From assembly GCF_027595985.1 (NCBI RefSeq), contig NC_073302.1:15494311-15558310 (forward strand): a stretch of DNA of 64,000 nt. Direction: 5' to 3'. Numbering within the stretch: position 1 is the stretch's first letter; every line of letters begins with the position of its first letter. Shown piece by piece: positions 46,881-57,065 of this stretch. The stretch comes from Sorex araneus (taxonomy: Eukaryota > Chordata > Mammalia > Eulipotyphla > Soricidae). Below the pieces are notes generated by a model. The model saw only the letters and a program-made list of their open reading frames with translations. It had not been told where the DNA came from and ran no database searches. Made by a program: the position numbers and the translations under genes.

Positions 46881-47189
46881 GACATGAAGGAAACTGGAAT
46901 GCACATTTAGTAAATGATGGATGCTCAGTAAGAAGAAAAAATGCATTTCACCTCCATTTTACAGAATTCAGACAATGATCAGAACAGACTTTTTTGTAAC
47001 ATGCTTGCGGTGTGGTGTTCTCAAGTTCAGCAGTCCTAAATATAGTCATGAAGGTGGCCAAATAGCTACATTATGCCCAATGTTGAAACATTATAAGTTC
47101 TAGTAGGACAAGTAGCTGAAGGCAGATAAGGAAGCACCTCAATTTTCAAACTCAAGGTAGAAATTTTACTGTGAAATCCATAAAGAGAA

Positions 47190-47230
47190 AAATAAATAAA
47201 TAAATAAATAAATAAACAAATAAATAAATA
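47190..47230 (+). repeat. (AAAT)n microsatellite
   Basis: AAAT repeat with one AAAC unit. Confidence 0.95.
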
Positions 47231-47333
47231 TTTGGCTTTGTTTTCGTCATTAACAGTGATTCAGCTTTATAAATATCTCAATTGAGGAGTCAAATATTTA
47301 AACAGAATATATGTGCATGTGGTCTATCAATCC

Positions 47334-47572
47334 TGTCACTGTCATCCCGTTGCTTATCGATTTGTTCAAGGGGGCACCAGTAATGTCTCTCATTGTGAAA
47401 CTTATTGTTACTGTTTTTGGCATATCCAATATGCCACGGGTGTCTTGCCAGGCTCTGCCGTGTGGGTGCCATACTCTCGGTAACTTGCCGGGCTATCAGA
47501 GAGGGGCGGAGGAATTGAACACGGGTCGGCCTCGTGAAAGGTGAACACCCTACCGCTGTGCTATCGTTCCAG
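47334..47572 (-). mobile_element. Chimeric SINE: tRNA head plus RTE body and tail
   Basis: Read on the minus strand it has three parts. First is a tRNA-like head ('gctggaacgatagcacagcg', B box 'gttcaattcc'), the same head as on the A-tailed SINE. Second is a body ('ctctctgatagcccggcaag' to 'gatatgccaaaaacag') matching the 5' region of the RTE. Third are the last codons of the RTE ORF, whose frame reads YWCPLEQIDKQRDDSD, followed by 'cagtgacag'. The A box lacks one G of the gcgggta run. 'caatcc' flanks both sides (47328-47333, 47573-47578), a possible short target duplication. The head provides a pol III promoter, and the 3' end fits recognition by RTE reverse transcriptase. A 60-codon open frame here is the RTE remnant, not a gene. 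Confidence 0.88.
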
Positions 47573-47578
47573 CAATCC

Positions 47579-50142
47579 AGAATAGCAAATTTGGGATTTA
47601 TGTTTTATGAAACAAAGGAGGCAAACAGGACAGTGTAATGACCACAGGGAATCTCTGTGTGACCAGTTTTACTGTTGGGGAACAGGACCTTGCTGTTGTG
47701 ATACTCAGAGCAAAGCTCTGATCGCATCCAGCCAGTAAGCAGAGACAGGCCAGAGGAGGTTTTCATGTACTCATGGGGCTGTTGTGAGTCTAGGGAGTCT
47801 CACTGCTTCAGAGGGTCAGAGAGTAGAGCCCATGAATGCACGGAGGTGCTTGTTAAAAGGAGCTTCTCTAATCCTCTCCAGAAGCAGTTCTTCTGGGAGT
47901 AATTCTCAGTGGCCTCTAAGAAATAAAGGTCAAAGTTTCTATCATAGGGTTCTTAAAAAAACAAACAATGAAAAAAAATCGCAGCCAAAAAAAAAAAGCA
48001 TCAAATCAAGTTGAAAATAGATTTTTATAAAACATTTCCTGATCCTTTCCAATATTTGTCCACATTTTCTTGATTCAAAATCTGGGAACACTGATTTAGG
48101 GGTTAAAAAAACACATATTCTCTAGGAGGACTGATGTTTGTTGAATCTACAGCTTATATGATTTGGGACAGGCAACAACTTCAAATGGGGTCAAAAAGTA
48201 ATATAATATTTAAATTAGTAATTATAGAAAATCACTTTGCTAATCTGCTGACAATGTGGAAAAACTGACAAAAATTTGACAAAATCCCCCAAGCCGTGAG
48301 CTTTCTGATAACCTATATTATGTACCTGTATAGAATCAATTATATTTTATCTGCATACGGTTGATATTTTCCCACAATGAAAATATTGTTTCTGTACTAT
48401 TTTCTATAGCAAATTAAAAAAAGTAGATCACCTGATTCCAGGGCTATTTATTTTTTTCTTACTTGACACCTGGAAAAAGCCATAATTAGCTCCATAGCTC
48501 ATTAATGAAAAAAATAATAATAAGTAGGGAGGGCTAGACAAATAGTGCAAATATTAAAATGCATGTCTTGATGCAACTGCCCAATGTTTACACCCTTATG
48601 ACACATGGTAATTTAAGCATCTCCAGATATTTTGCACTGGAGACCCACAAGTATCTAGGGAGTGGATCCACGCAATCTCTGATACTATAGGGCTCAGAAA
48701 TCACAAGGGTCTTTGCATTGAATCACCAGCCTAGCTGACTGAGAATCACTGTCAGTGACCCCTGGAGCAGTCTGAGCATTACTTGTGAGACCCCACCAAA
48801 ATTTTTGGAAGTAAATATTATGTTTGAGGTCATTATAAGTAGTTTCCAGAGTCTTTGATATGTGAGAATTATGATATCAGTTAATGTTCAATTTTTCTGA
48901 TAATTTTTCAGCATAAAAAATACAATACAGTTTATAAAAAGATTATTTGTATAGGATGCATACTGAATTGGTATACTATAGCTTTTCAGGCTAACTTGGC
49001 CAATGTCTATAATTCAAGTGAAATCAGCATGAACTGAATAAGTACACACAAAAATTTGATTATACAGGCAATTTGACTACTGAAGCCAGGTGAGATGTAT
49101 AAACTAGATAAAAAGAAAATAAGTCTACGACCACCAATAGACAATGAAAATAAAAACATGCTGTAGTAAAGAGGTATGTCTTTACTACAGCATGTTTTAT
49201 GTAGTATGTCTAGAATAAGCATTAAATACTGACAAATGATTAGAGATAGAGAATCCACTTCCAATTTCTGGAAACAGACACCCATTTATTTATCAAGACA
49301 TGTAGAAAAAGGCAATGGCAAGCAATGTTAAAACTACTAGTATTAGATGAAATTTAAATCCATTTTGATCAGTGATCTGTGAAATCTTGTGAATCATGAA
49401 TAATGTAATCACAGAAAGAATGACAAGACTAGACCAAAAAAATGCCTCACCAAACCCAACAAAATCCTATTAAAATACCCTTTAACTAGATGCATAAAGA
49501 CCAACACCACTGATTATGAAGTAAAGAATAATGGAGGAAGGATCAGTGTAAAATGAAGTTAAAGATCTTGACCAATTATATAATGAATATGTTTCTGCTG
49601 GAAGGATATGGACAGGGGGACAATAGTTCACATCATGTTGTTACCTCAACCCCTAGGCGATATTAAAGCTTAACTTTTTTATTTCTTGATTAATTTTTGT
49701 TTGTTTCTGATACATCTGCTTCTGGGGTTTACAAAGAGCTCACATCTAGTTAGCCCAATATAATCCAATGGACAATAAACACAGGGATAAAATGATAAGG
49801 TTTTATATAGGAAGTGATCTACGCAAAAAATAAAATAATACAAATGATAAAGAGTCACGGAAGCTACCTGAAGAAGCAATGTTCAAAGAATGTTAGAGAA
49901 GATGAGTTGAGGAAGCTAACTGTCTTGTTTTGTGGCTAGAAGAGAAGGGACTCCCAAGAAGTGCACAGTAGATCCAGGACCCAATTCTAACGATATTTGT
50001 TCAAGCTGTGTGGATCCAGTGATACAGTATTTCTCAGTTATACTGAGAACCACAGGGCTTGTATTTCACAGTAGCTGAGTGCCCATCAAATGCTATACTG
50101 GAAACGTTAGGTATTCAACTTGATAATTATCCATACGAGTCA
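47579..50142. other. Unassigned sequence with possible SINE traces
   Basis: 48535-48800 ('gagggctagacaaatagtgc', 'gacccctggagcagtctgagc') has faint SINE order. The rest is AT-rich and unique-looking. No exon recognised. Confidence 0.4.
49153..49198. repeat. 19 bp perfect inverted repeat, 8-base loop
   Basis: Arms 'aaaacatgctgtagtaaag' (49153-49171) and 'ctttactacagcatgtttt' (49180-49198) are exact reverse complements around 'aggtatgt'. It is not flanked by a recognisable transposon. Confidence 0.97.
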
Positions 50143-50430
50143 CTTGCTTCTCGGAGAAACTGGCAAGCTATCGAGAGCTTCCTGTCTGCATGGGAGAGCC
50201 TGGCAAGCTTCCAGTGGTATACTCATATGCCAAAACCAGTAACAATGATGGGTTTCATTCCCCTGACCCTGAAAGAGCCTCCAGTGTGGCACTGTTGAGA
50301 AGGACGAGTAAAGAGAGGCTTCTAACATCTCAAGGCTAGGATGAATGGACACATTAATGAAACTGCTCAAGAAAATCAACGATCAATGAGGTGATGATGA
50401 TGATGGTGATGGTGATGATGAAGATGATGC
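50143..50430 (+). mobile_element. RTE-derived short element, full body form
   Basis: Contains 'ttctcggagaaactggcaag', 'catatgccaaaaccagtaac', 'attcccctgaccctgaaagag' and 'gagaaggacgagtaaagagagg'. These are followed by degraded ORF-end codons and a tail expanded to (GATGGT/GATGAT)n at 50391-50430. No tRNA head is recognisable on the left. Confidence 0.78.
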
Positions 50431-51065
50431 TCTATATTCCAGTAAACCAAATCTGAGTTGGAATCTGGGTGAAAAGAAACTCATACTTCCAAATTTATAG
50501 ACTGGATGACAATATCCTGAGTGGAGAAATGACCAGTTCAAGATTTTACAGCAAATAAGGGCAGAGATATACAAGACTATAGAGGAGATTATTAACCTCT
50601 GAATTGAGTTAAATTCTTTACTACCATTCATGGACTTCACTGGGTATTTTTCTTTTGAAATTCTTTGCTTATGGAAACCAAGACAGCCCTTATTATCTTA
50701 ACTAAATTCCTAGTAAAGGAAATTGATTTCTTTTAATCACTAAGTTAAAACCTGATCAACAGTCATTTTACTATTTTAAAACATATTGATCACTTATAGC
50801 CATGTTAACTAAAATGCATATATAAAACAAAAGATAATCTGAACGTGCCTATAAGACTCTTGGGTACAGAACCCTTCCCTGCAAACCCCTCCCCAACAGT
50901 CAGCATTCTCTTCATCAGCTCCTTTCCCAGATCCAACCATTCCTATCAATTCTTTTTACAAAAGATTCTTTTCTACTTTTAATGTTGTACTTTCAAACAA
51001 GGATTTGTTTTGTCCTTTGTCCACTACAATCTGAGTGCCTTCTACATAAAAACTTTCTAACCTAG
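50431..51065. other. Unassigned sequence
   Basis: No gene or repeat recognised. Confidence 0.4.
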
Positions 51066-51265
51066 GTTTTTTTTGTTTTTTTTAAGATTTTTAATTTTTT
51101 TTTGGGGGGGAGGGGTTTGGCCCGCACCCGGCTGTGCTCAGGGCTTCCTCTTGCCTCTCCACTCAGCAATCATGCCTGGTGGGCTGGGAGGTAAGAGGGA
51201 ATCAAACCCAGGTTGGCCACATCCAAGGCAAGTACCAACCTGTTGTGCTGTCACTCCAGCTCCTC
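51066..51265 (-). mobile_element. tRNA-headed SINE
   Basis: Long T-rich tail side, 'ccgcacccggctgtgctcagg', and head 'tgtgctgtcactccagctcc'. Confidence 0.85.
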
Positions 51266-51309
51266 TCACCTAGAATCCTGCCTCTTCTCATCCCTATCAA
51301 CCCAGTGGA

Positions 51310-51376
51310 CAGACTGAACCCAGGTCTGCTTCCTGCAAGGCGAACACCCTACCCGCTGCACTATCGCTCCAGTCCA
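51310..51376 (-). mobile_element. SINE tRNA-head fragment
   Basis: Only the head half is present ('gaacccaggtctgc', 'gcaaggcgaacaccctacc', 'actatcgctccagtcc'), with the A and B box regions. The lost body could have been either the A-tailed or the RTE-tailed type. Confidence 0.82.
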
Positions 51377-52316
51377 TATTATTATGCATTAGCTAATATT
51401 TATAATATTAAATGGACATGAGATTAAGTAGACAAGTATTCTCTACATTACTTGATTTGCATGTTTCAATGAGAATCCATCAATTAGTCAACTAATAAAA
51501 AATATAGAGAGGAACGACATGCAACACAGATTTATTTTTTTGCTTTCTATTTGTATAAAGTGGAGTACAAAAGCATACACAAGGCCTTCCAATTTTAAAA
51601 GAGGCAATAAAAATAAAAGTTAAGTTTCAGAATTTTCTTTCCATATCTCAATTGATCCTTTTATATACATTTTAAGGATTACTTGTCTTTCTTTGAAGAC
51701 CACTGGTCTATTACACACAGTTTGAGCACAGAGAAACTGAGGTTGGAGATGAGAGAGGAGAAAGAAAGATTGATGATCCAATATAATAAGTGAGCTAAAG
51801 TGCTGTTAAATAAACTCAGTTACACTGTATGCAGACTTTTAAACTCTCCCTGCTATTTGTTAAAATTATAATTTTTCATATGCTTTCATTTATTCTTTGC
51901 ATTTCCTTTTTCTTATTCTCTGGAGATTTATGCTTTGCTTCGAATATCCTCTCAACAGCGAACAATCCAGTATCAGCAAACTTCTGTTACCAAATTCCAG
52001 TAAAGAGTAAATACCCTAAAGTCCATAGGCTCAACCTGAACTCAATCCGCTTCCCTCAAGGATTCCCAGAAGAGACACAGGCTCCCAGCCTACTTAGAAA
52101 TGCAGCACTGCACTTCTCAATAGCATTTTATGACACATTTCTCAAATCAAATTTAAAAGCATAACTGAGTGGAATTAAATTAATGCCGTCTGGTAATGTC
52201 AGCAGAAGCACACTGCAACAGGCTGGCTTAAATCCTAAACCTTCCCGAGCTTTATGATACATATTCAGTCCATAGTCAGTCTTGTATTATTGAGAGAATC
52301 ATGTATACCATGCCTC
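51377..52316. other. Unassigned AT-rich sequence
   Basis: A 111-codon open frame (51829-52164) has a hydrophobic start but no recognisable domain or exon context. No repeat recognised. Confidence 0.4.
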
Positions 52317-52354
52317 TGTGCGCATGCGTATGTGTGTGTGCGTGTGCGTGTGCA

Positions 52355-52386
<32 letters not shown>

Positions 52387-52390
52387 TGTT
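52317..52390 (+). repeat. (TG)n tract with CG and CA interruptions
   Basis: Alternating purine-pyrimidine throughout, starting 'tgtgcgcatgcg'. Confidence 0.95.
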
Positions 52391-53082
52391 TTGAGAGGAG
52401 TGTGCTGGAGCTTATGGTGTATGGCTGAGAAATCCTTAAAGCATAAAAATAGTTACGTTTAATGACACATGCCCCATGACCTTGGTATTTTTGAGTTGGC
52501 ACTTGCATTTGCTTTCATGTTCCACAGAGCATGTTTATCTTCATTGTATCATTCGATCATCATAATCATCCAGTGAGGAAAGCACTTTTGGCTTCTAGTT
52601 TCCATTCTTTCTATTTATTTTTTCACTTGAACCCAAGTGCCCTGACTCCAAGTTCAGTATTCTTTCCACTTCTTAAGTTTAATAATAGTGACAATACTTC
52701 CTGTCTGTTCAAGGTTCCCTTGACCTCTCTGTGGCTGAATCAAATATTCCATTTGCAATTCTCATCTTAATTGACTCAACAGCGACATTTATCAGTTCCC
52801 CGTTGTTCAAACATGCTTTCTTCACTGAGTTTCAAAATGCACACCCTTTGTTTTCTTCCATAATAACAGAGCACTTACTTTTCTTGGGACCTCTTTATTT
52901 TCTCATTCCTAAACAATAGACTTCTCAGAGATTTTGTTTTTAATTTGAACTCATCCATTGGGAGATCATCTCCAGTCAATCATCCAAAAACCCTTTAAAA
53001 TTATTTCTTAATTTATATCCACACAAGATGCCTCTCCTAAGCTTCAGGTCTCTACAGCAAGTTATACACTACACAGTAATCT
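52391..53082. other. Unassigned sequence
   Basis: No gene recognised; texture partly L2-like but not callable. Confidence 0.35.
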
Positions 53083-53096
53083 CCATGTGGAAGTTT

Positions 53097-53218
53097 TTTT
53101 TTTTAATTTTTGGCTTTTTTGGGTCACACCTGGAGATGCTCAGGGGTTACTACTGACTCTGCAGTCAGGAATTACTTCTGACAGACCTCGGAGCACTGTA
53201 CTATGGCTCAGGCACTAA
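53097..53218 (-). mobile_element. Internally deleted SINE with 14 bp target duplication
   Basis: Tail and body up to 'aattacttctgacag' join directly to the head 'gagcactgtactatggctc', about 50 bp short of full length. Flanked by exact 'ccatgtggaagttt' at 53083-53096 and 53219-53232. Confidence 0.93.
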
Positions 53219-53240
53219 CCATGTGGAAGTTTAACAGGCA

Positions 53241-53245
<5 letters not shown>

Positions 53246-53271
<26 letters not shown>

Positions 53272-53461
53272 TTCCTTTTTTTTTTTTTGCTTTTTAGGTC
53301 ACATCTGATAACACACATTTGGCAATGCACATCTGGCTCTGAACTCAGGAATTACTCCTGGAGGTGCTCAGGGAACCATATGGAATGCTGGGAATTGAAC
53401 CCGGGTAGGCTGCATGCAAGGCACTGTACCCTACTCACTGTACTATTGCTCCAGCCCCTTT
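53246..53461 (-). mobile_element. tRNA-headed SINE with (TAA)n tail and 12 bp target duplication
   Basis: Flanked by 'acaggcacatta' at 53234-53245 and 53462-53473. The (TTA)n run at 53246-53272 lies inside the duplication, so it is part of the SINE tail. It inserted next to the SINE at 53097-53218; only a few bases separate the two. Confidence 0.93.
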
Positions 53462-53473
53462 ACAGGCACATTA

Positions 53474-53979
53474 AATATCAGTGTTATCCCAAATTTGGCC
53501 ACATGACCCAGACCAGCTACCCACACCCTCACTAATATTTGTGAATTTAAAATCCATCACTTCTGCTATTTAAATCAAATCCTTGTGTTCTCCCTGTGCT
53601 CTCTGTCACATCATCCACACCTCATCTCTTCACAAACCCTGTAATACTGTCATCAAATAGCCCCAGAGCATGACCATGCCTCACCTATTCACTATGCCAA
53701 CTTAACCTCCAGATTCTGTCATCTTTTGACACAGGACCCAGAAATGCCTTTCAAAGGGTATATACTTCCACATAACTCCTTTAAAGTATGCTTCATTCAA
53801 AATGAGACGCCCAAGCCTTTTTACTGACATATGGGATCTTATTGTGCTTCTGCCATGGAGGAGACTCCCAAGTAGTGCTCAAGAACCCCAGAGCCCTCTT
53901 GGTGATTGCTCAATTGGATTGATGGTTCAAAGTAAGGAACCAATGAGCTAGTGTTTGAAGCCTGTGGTGCTAGGATACC
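53474..53979. other. Unassigned sequence, possibly L2-derived
   Basis: C/T-rich 'ctgtcacatcatccacacc' and 'tagccccagagcatgacc' are L2-like in texture only. No gene recognised. Confidence 0.35.
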
Positions 53980-54115
53980 TGCACCACCTTAGCAATGCTA
54001 GAGACTTCCAGGGCTTTACCCAACTATACTCAGGGGACCATGTGTTCCTGGGAATTTGGCCAGGTCAGATATATGATAGGCATGTGTTATAACCACTATA
54101 TGCTTGCCAGGACAC
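53980..54115 (-). mobile_element. Old SINE fragment
   Basis: 'cagggctttacccaactatac', 'ctcaggggaccatgtgttcc' and 'ataggcatgtgttataacc' keep SINE order. Confidence 0.55.
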
Positions 54116-54384
54116 ACCACTATGCTTTTTCTCCAACTCTAATATATTAAACTTTCTCTGGCTTAATCTTGTTCAGTATCCCTGATGATTCTGGGATGTG
54201 AGAATATACTAGGAACACTCATCTCAAAATTTTGAATGTGCTGTTTTGGGATTCTATTTTGTTTTGTTTTCATACATGTAGGGTGCAGTAAGTTTTGATT
54301 GTCATTGTTGCTATAGTGTTGTTGTTACAGTGAATATCTCTTGCTTGCACTAAACTTTTAACTTTAAATTCATTTTTTCATGGG

Positions 54385-54560
54385 GTTGGATAGATAGTAC
54401 AGTGGATAAAACATTAGCATTGCATGCTCTTGACCTGGATTCTATCCCTGGTACCACATATGGTACCCCAAGCACTGCCAGGAGTGATCCTCGATTGTTG
54501 ACCCATGATTAAACCTTGAGCACAGCCACACGTGGCCCCCAAACTAACAAACAAAAAATT
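54385..54560 (+). mobile_element. tRNA-headed SINE
   Basis: 'ggggttggatagatagtacag', 'ggattctatccctggtacc' and 'caagcactgccaggagtg', then tail '(CAAA)n'. Moderately diverged. Confidence 0.85.
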
Positions 54561-54789
54561 AATTTTTCATAACTCCATTTTTAGCTTTATAGGAAAAAAT
54601 TAAACCCCTATTATCCCCTTCCCCTACCCATTTTTGCCATAGTGTCTCTAAAATGTACACTAAATAGATTTTTGATTGCATGGATAAATATGTCATTCTC
54701 ATATCATGAATTATATTTTTGAAAGTTGTTTCACATACAGAATCATATGTTGAAACAATTGAAGGAAGTAAATAAGTAGACACTTTCCT

Positions 54790-55215
54790 TTTTAAAAATA
54801 TGAGGTTATTCCAAGGACAGTAGATACAAGGGCCAGGAGGATAGCTCCATAGCTGGAAGACTGATTTATGAATGGAGGGGAGAAGGTAGATGGAATAGAG
54901 AAGGGATCACTAAGAAAATGATGATTGGAGGAATCGTTGGGATGGGAGATGTGTGCCAAAGTAGATAATGGATCAAACATGACGACCTCTCAGTGTCTGT
55001 GTTGCAAGCCATAATGCCCAAAAGTAGAGAAAGAATATGGGAAATATTGCCTGCAATGGAGGCAAGGGGAGGGTGGGAAAAGGGGGGTACACTGGGCATA
55101 TTTGTGGTGGGGAATGTGCACTGGTGGAGGGATGGGTGTTTGATCATTGTGTGATTGTTATCCAAACATGAGGGCTTGTAACTAACTCACAGTGATTCAA
55201 TAAAATTAAAAAAAT
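54790..55215 (+). mobile_element. L1 3' UTR
   Basis: Plus-strand copy of the common 3' end: 'gggagatgtgtgccaaagtag', 'tgcaagccataatgcccaaa', 'gtgcactggtggagggatgg' and 'gattcaataaaattaaaaaa'. The AATAAA is about 10 bases before the A tail. No target duplication recognised. Confidence 0.85.
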
Positions 55216-55351
55216 ATATATATATGGGATTACTGAAACTCATTAAGTCAAACGATTTGACCAAACTCACTCAAATCCTAGAAGACAAGATTAAACTCTC
55301 AGTTTCCCAATTCTTAGACTGTTCCTCTTTCAATGTCTAACAATGTGTCTG

Positions 55352-55508
55352 GATTTGGGGGCAGAGATGACACTGAAGAGTAAGGGTTATTTTTGAGGGG
55401 AGGAGTTAGCCATCTTCCTAATAGCGCTTTAGGAGCATTATGAGGAGCCATGAATTAAATTGGAGTTGGCCACATGCACCTCACTTCCTGTACTCTCTAC
55501 CCAGCCCT
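55352..55508 (-). mobile_element. Old SINE
   Basis: 'tgggggcagagatgacac', 'gttggccacatgcacctc' and 'gtactctctacccagccc' in SINE order, strongly diverged. Confidence 0.5.
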
Positions 55509-55514
55509 AGGCAT

Positions 55515-55688
55515 TTTATTTATGAATTTATTTATTAATTCATGTTTTGTGGTTACACCTGTTGACGTTCAGGGGCATCCACTTCTGATTTGATACTGGA
55601 AGCCCATGCAGTGCCAGGATTTGAACTCAGACCTCCTGCATGCAACGCACATGCTCTGCTTTAACTCATAAGTCTTCTTTCCTGCCCG
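55515..55688 (-). mobile_element. Diverged tRNA-headed SINE
   Basis: 'gtggttacacctgttgacg', 'gccaggatttgaactcag' and 'ctgcatgcaacgcacatgc' in order, with an ATTT-type tail. Confidence 0.68.
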
Positions 55689-55698
55689 CTACAAGTAA

Positions 55699-55701
<3 letters not shown>

Positions 55702-55737
<36 letters not shown>
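55702..55737 (+). repeat. (TA)n microsatellite
   Basis: About 17 TA dinucleotides. Confidence 0.96.
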
Positions 55738-55740
<3 letters not shown>

Positions 55741-56283
55741 GACCTTTGCTTACTTGGACTGACCTCCTGGTTCTATCAATTCCTATACTGATTTAGTTAT
55801 TGATGATTCTACCTTGCCTTGCATAAAAGGATTATTTTTGCATCATCTTTCATTATGGATCATGACTTATCACTTGTATCACTTGTTATCCCGTTGATTT
55901 TCAATTTGCTTGAGTGGGCACTAGTAACGTCTCCATTTGTCCCTATTGCTTGCTAGAGTAGCCCAATAGTATCTGCTCACTCCAGAAACAGGAAGAGTCT
56001 CAAACCGTTCAATCAGGTGTTCATGATTCTTTTTTTTTTTTTTTTTAAATTTTTATTAAATCACCATGTGGAAAGTTACAAAGTTCTCAGGTTTATATGT
56101 CAGTTATACAATATTCAAACACCCATCCCTTCACCAGTGCCCATATTCCACCACCAGAAACCCCAGTATACCCCCCGCCCCCACCCCCTACCCCCTACTG
56201 TATAACTAATGAATTTCACTTCGTTTTTTCTTTACCTTGATTACATTCCATAATTCAACACAAAACTCACTATAGTTGACATA

Positions 56284-56302
56284 ACTCTCTCTCTCTCTCT
56301 CT
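56284..56302 (+). repeat. (CT)n tract
   Basis: Nine to ten CT units followed by T-rich sequence, inside the composite element. Confidence 0.9.
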
Positions 56303-56565
56303 TTTTTTTTTCTCTTTTTCCTTTTCCCTTTTTTTTTTTTTCTTTTTCCCCCTCATCCCCCTTCCTGCGCCTCATAGTATGGTGTACGCCACGCCACGTC
56401 GGCCAGCGTGGGGCTTTTGCTTAGTTCACAGTCCAGAGGTGGCTGCTACATTAAAAACCTTCAATATTTCTACAAAAACTTACTGTTATTATTTGGAGTT
56501 TCCCCCCAAGTCAGACCTGTTCAAATGGAACCAATTCACATTGCTGACAATTATAAATGTTAAGT

Positions 56566-56591
56566 CGCGCGGACGCTGCCGCGTCCGCGCG
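56566..56591. repeat. GC-only 11 bp perfect hairpin inside the composite element
   Basis: Arms 'cgcgcggacgc' (56566-56576) and 'gcgtccgcgcg' (56581-56591) around 'tgcc'. Almost every step is a CpG or GpC, undecayed. Confidence 0.96.
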
Positions 56592-56688
56592 GTTTTGGGT
56601 TTCTGTATAAAGTCCAGGGAGAATTCTGCCAGAAATTACATAGCCCAGCTCACAGTCCCAGTGCATTGCTGTAAGAAGTCTCCGAATT

Positions 56689-56743
56689 CAAAGTCTTTAG
56701 GCGCAGAGGGTCCGATTCGCGCTCAGCAGCTCCGGGTTTATCT
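56689..56743 (-). repeat. 5' unit start, copy 2
   Basis: 'caaagtctttaggcgcagag' through 'gctccgggtttatct' (plus-strand reading). Matches 57008-57065 except for a few bases ('agcgccgcag' against 'ggcgcag'). Confidence 0.92.
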
Positions 56744-57007
56744 GGGCCGAGGGCGTGCCGGTTACGCCCCCTTCCCATGAGTTCCTGGGAGCCCCCAAAG
56801 TAAAATCCGAATACCTGTGGGTCTGGAATCAGAAGATGGCGCCTGCCACATGGTGCCGCCAGCCCGCCGCTTTCCATGCAGGAAGACAGGGTGGCGGGGG
56901 GGAAAAAATCCACCCCCAGCAGCACCGAGTTGTAGCCCAGTTTGGTGTCCCAATGCATTGCTCTCAGGTGCTGCGCTGGATGCCCGAATGTGTTACATTT
57001 TTGGAGT

Positions 57008-57065
57008 CAAAGTCTTTAAGCGCCGCAGAGGGTCCGATTCGCGCTCAGCAGCTCCGGGTTTATCT
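57008..57065 (-). repeat. 5' unit start, copy 1 (element 5' end)
   Basis: This unit coincides exactly with the 5' end of the inserted element as defined by the target duplication. The repeated motif is therefore a true element start and not random similarity. Confidence 0.92.

Larger units (their letters stand above)
56032..57064 (-). mobile_element. Non-autonomous composite element with L1-like 3' end and two 5' units
   Basis: On the minus strand it starts 'gataaacccggagctgctg' (57064) and repeats the same start at 56743, giving two 5' units of about 320 bp. It then continues through a GC-rich part with a perfect hairpin to an L1-like 3' end ('gtgatttaataaaaatttaaa' and A's at 56032-56060). 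The 3' end is recognisably related to, but clearly different from, the common L1 3' end in the window. There is no ORF1 or ORF2. Exact 19 bp duplications and retained CpGs show a fairly recent, L1-type insertion. It may be an internally deleted L1 with monomer-type promoter units, or an independent SVA-like composite. Confidence 0.82.

Noticed and set aside
51829-52164. A 111-codon frame with a hydrophobic start as a small secreted protein
   Set aside because: No recognisable domain, no Kozak or splice evidence, and a length plausible by chance in 64 kb.
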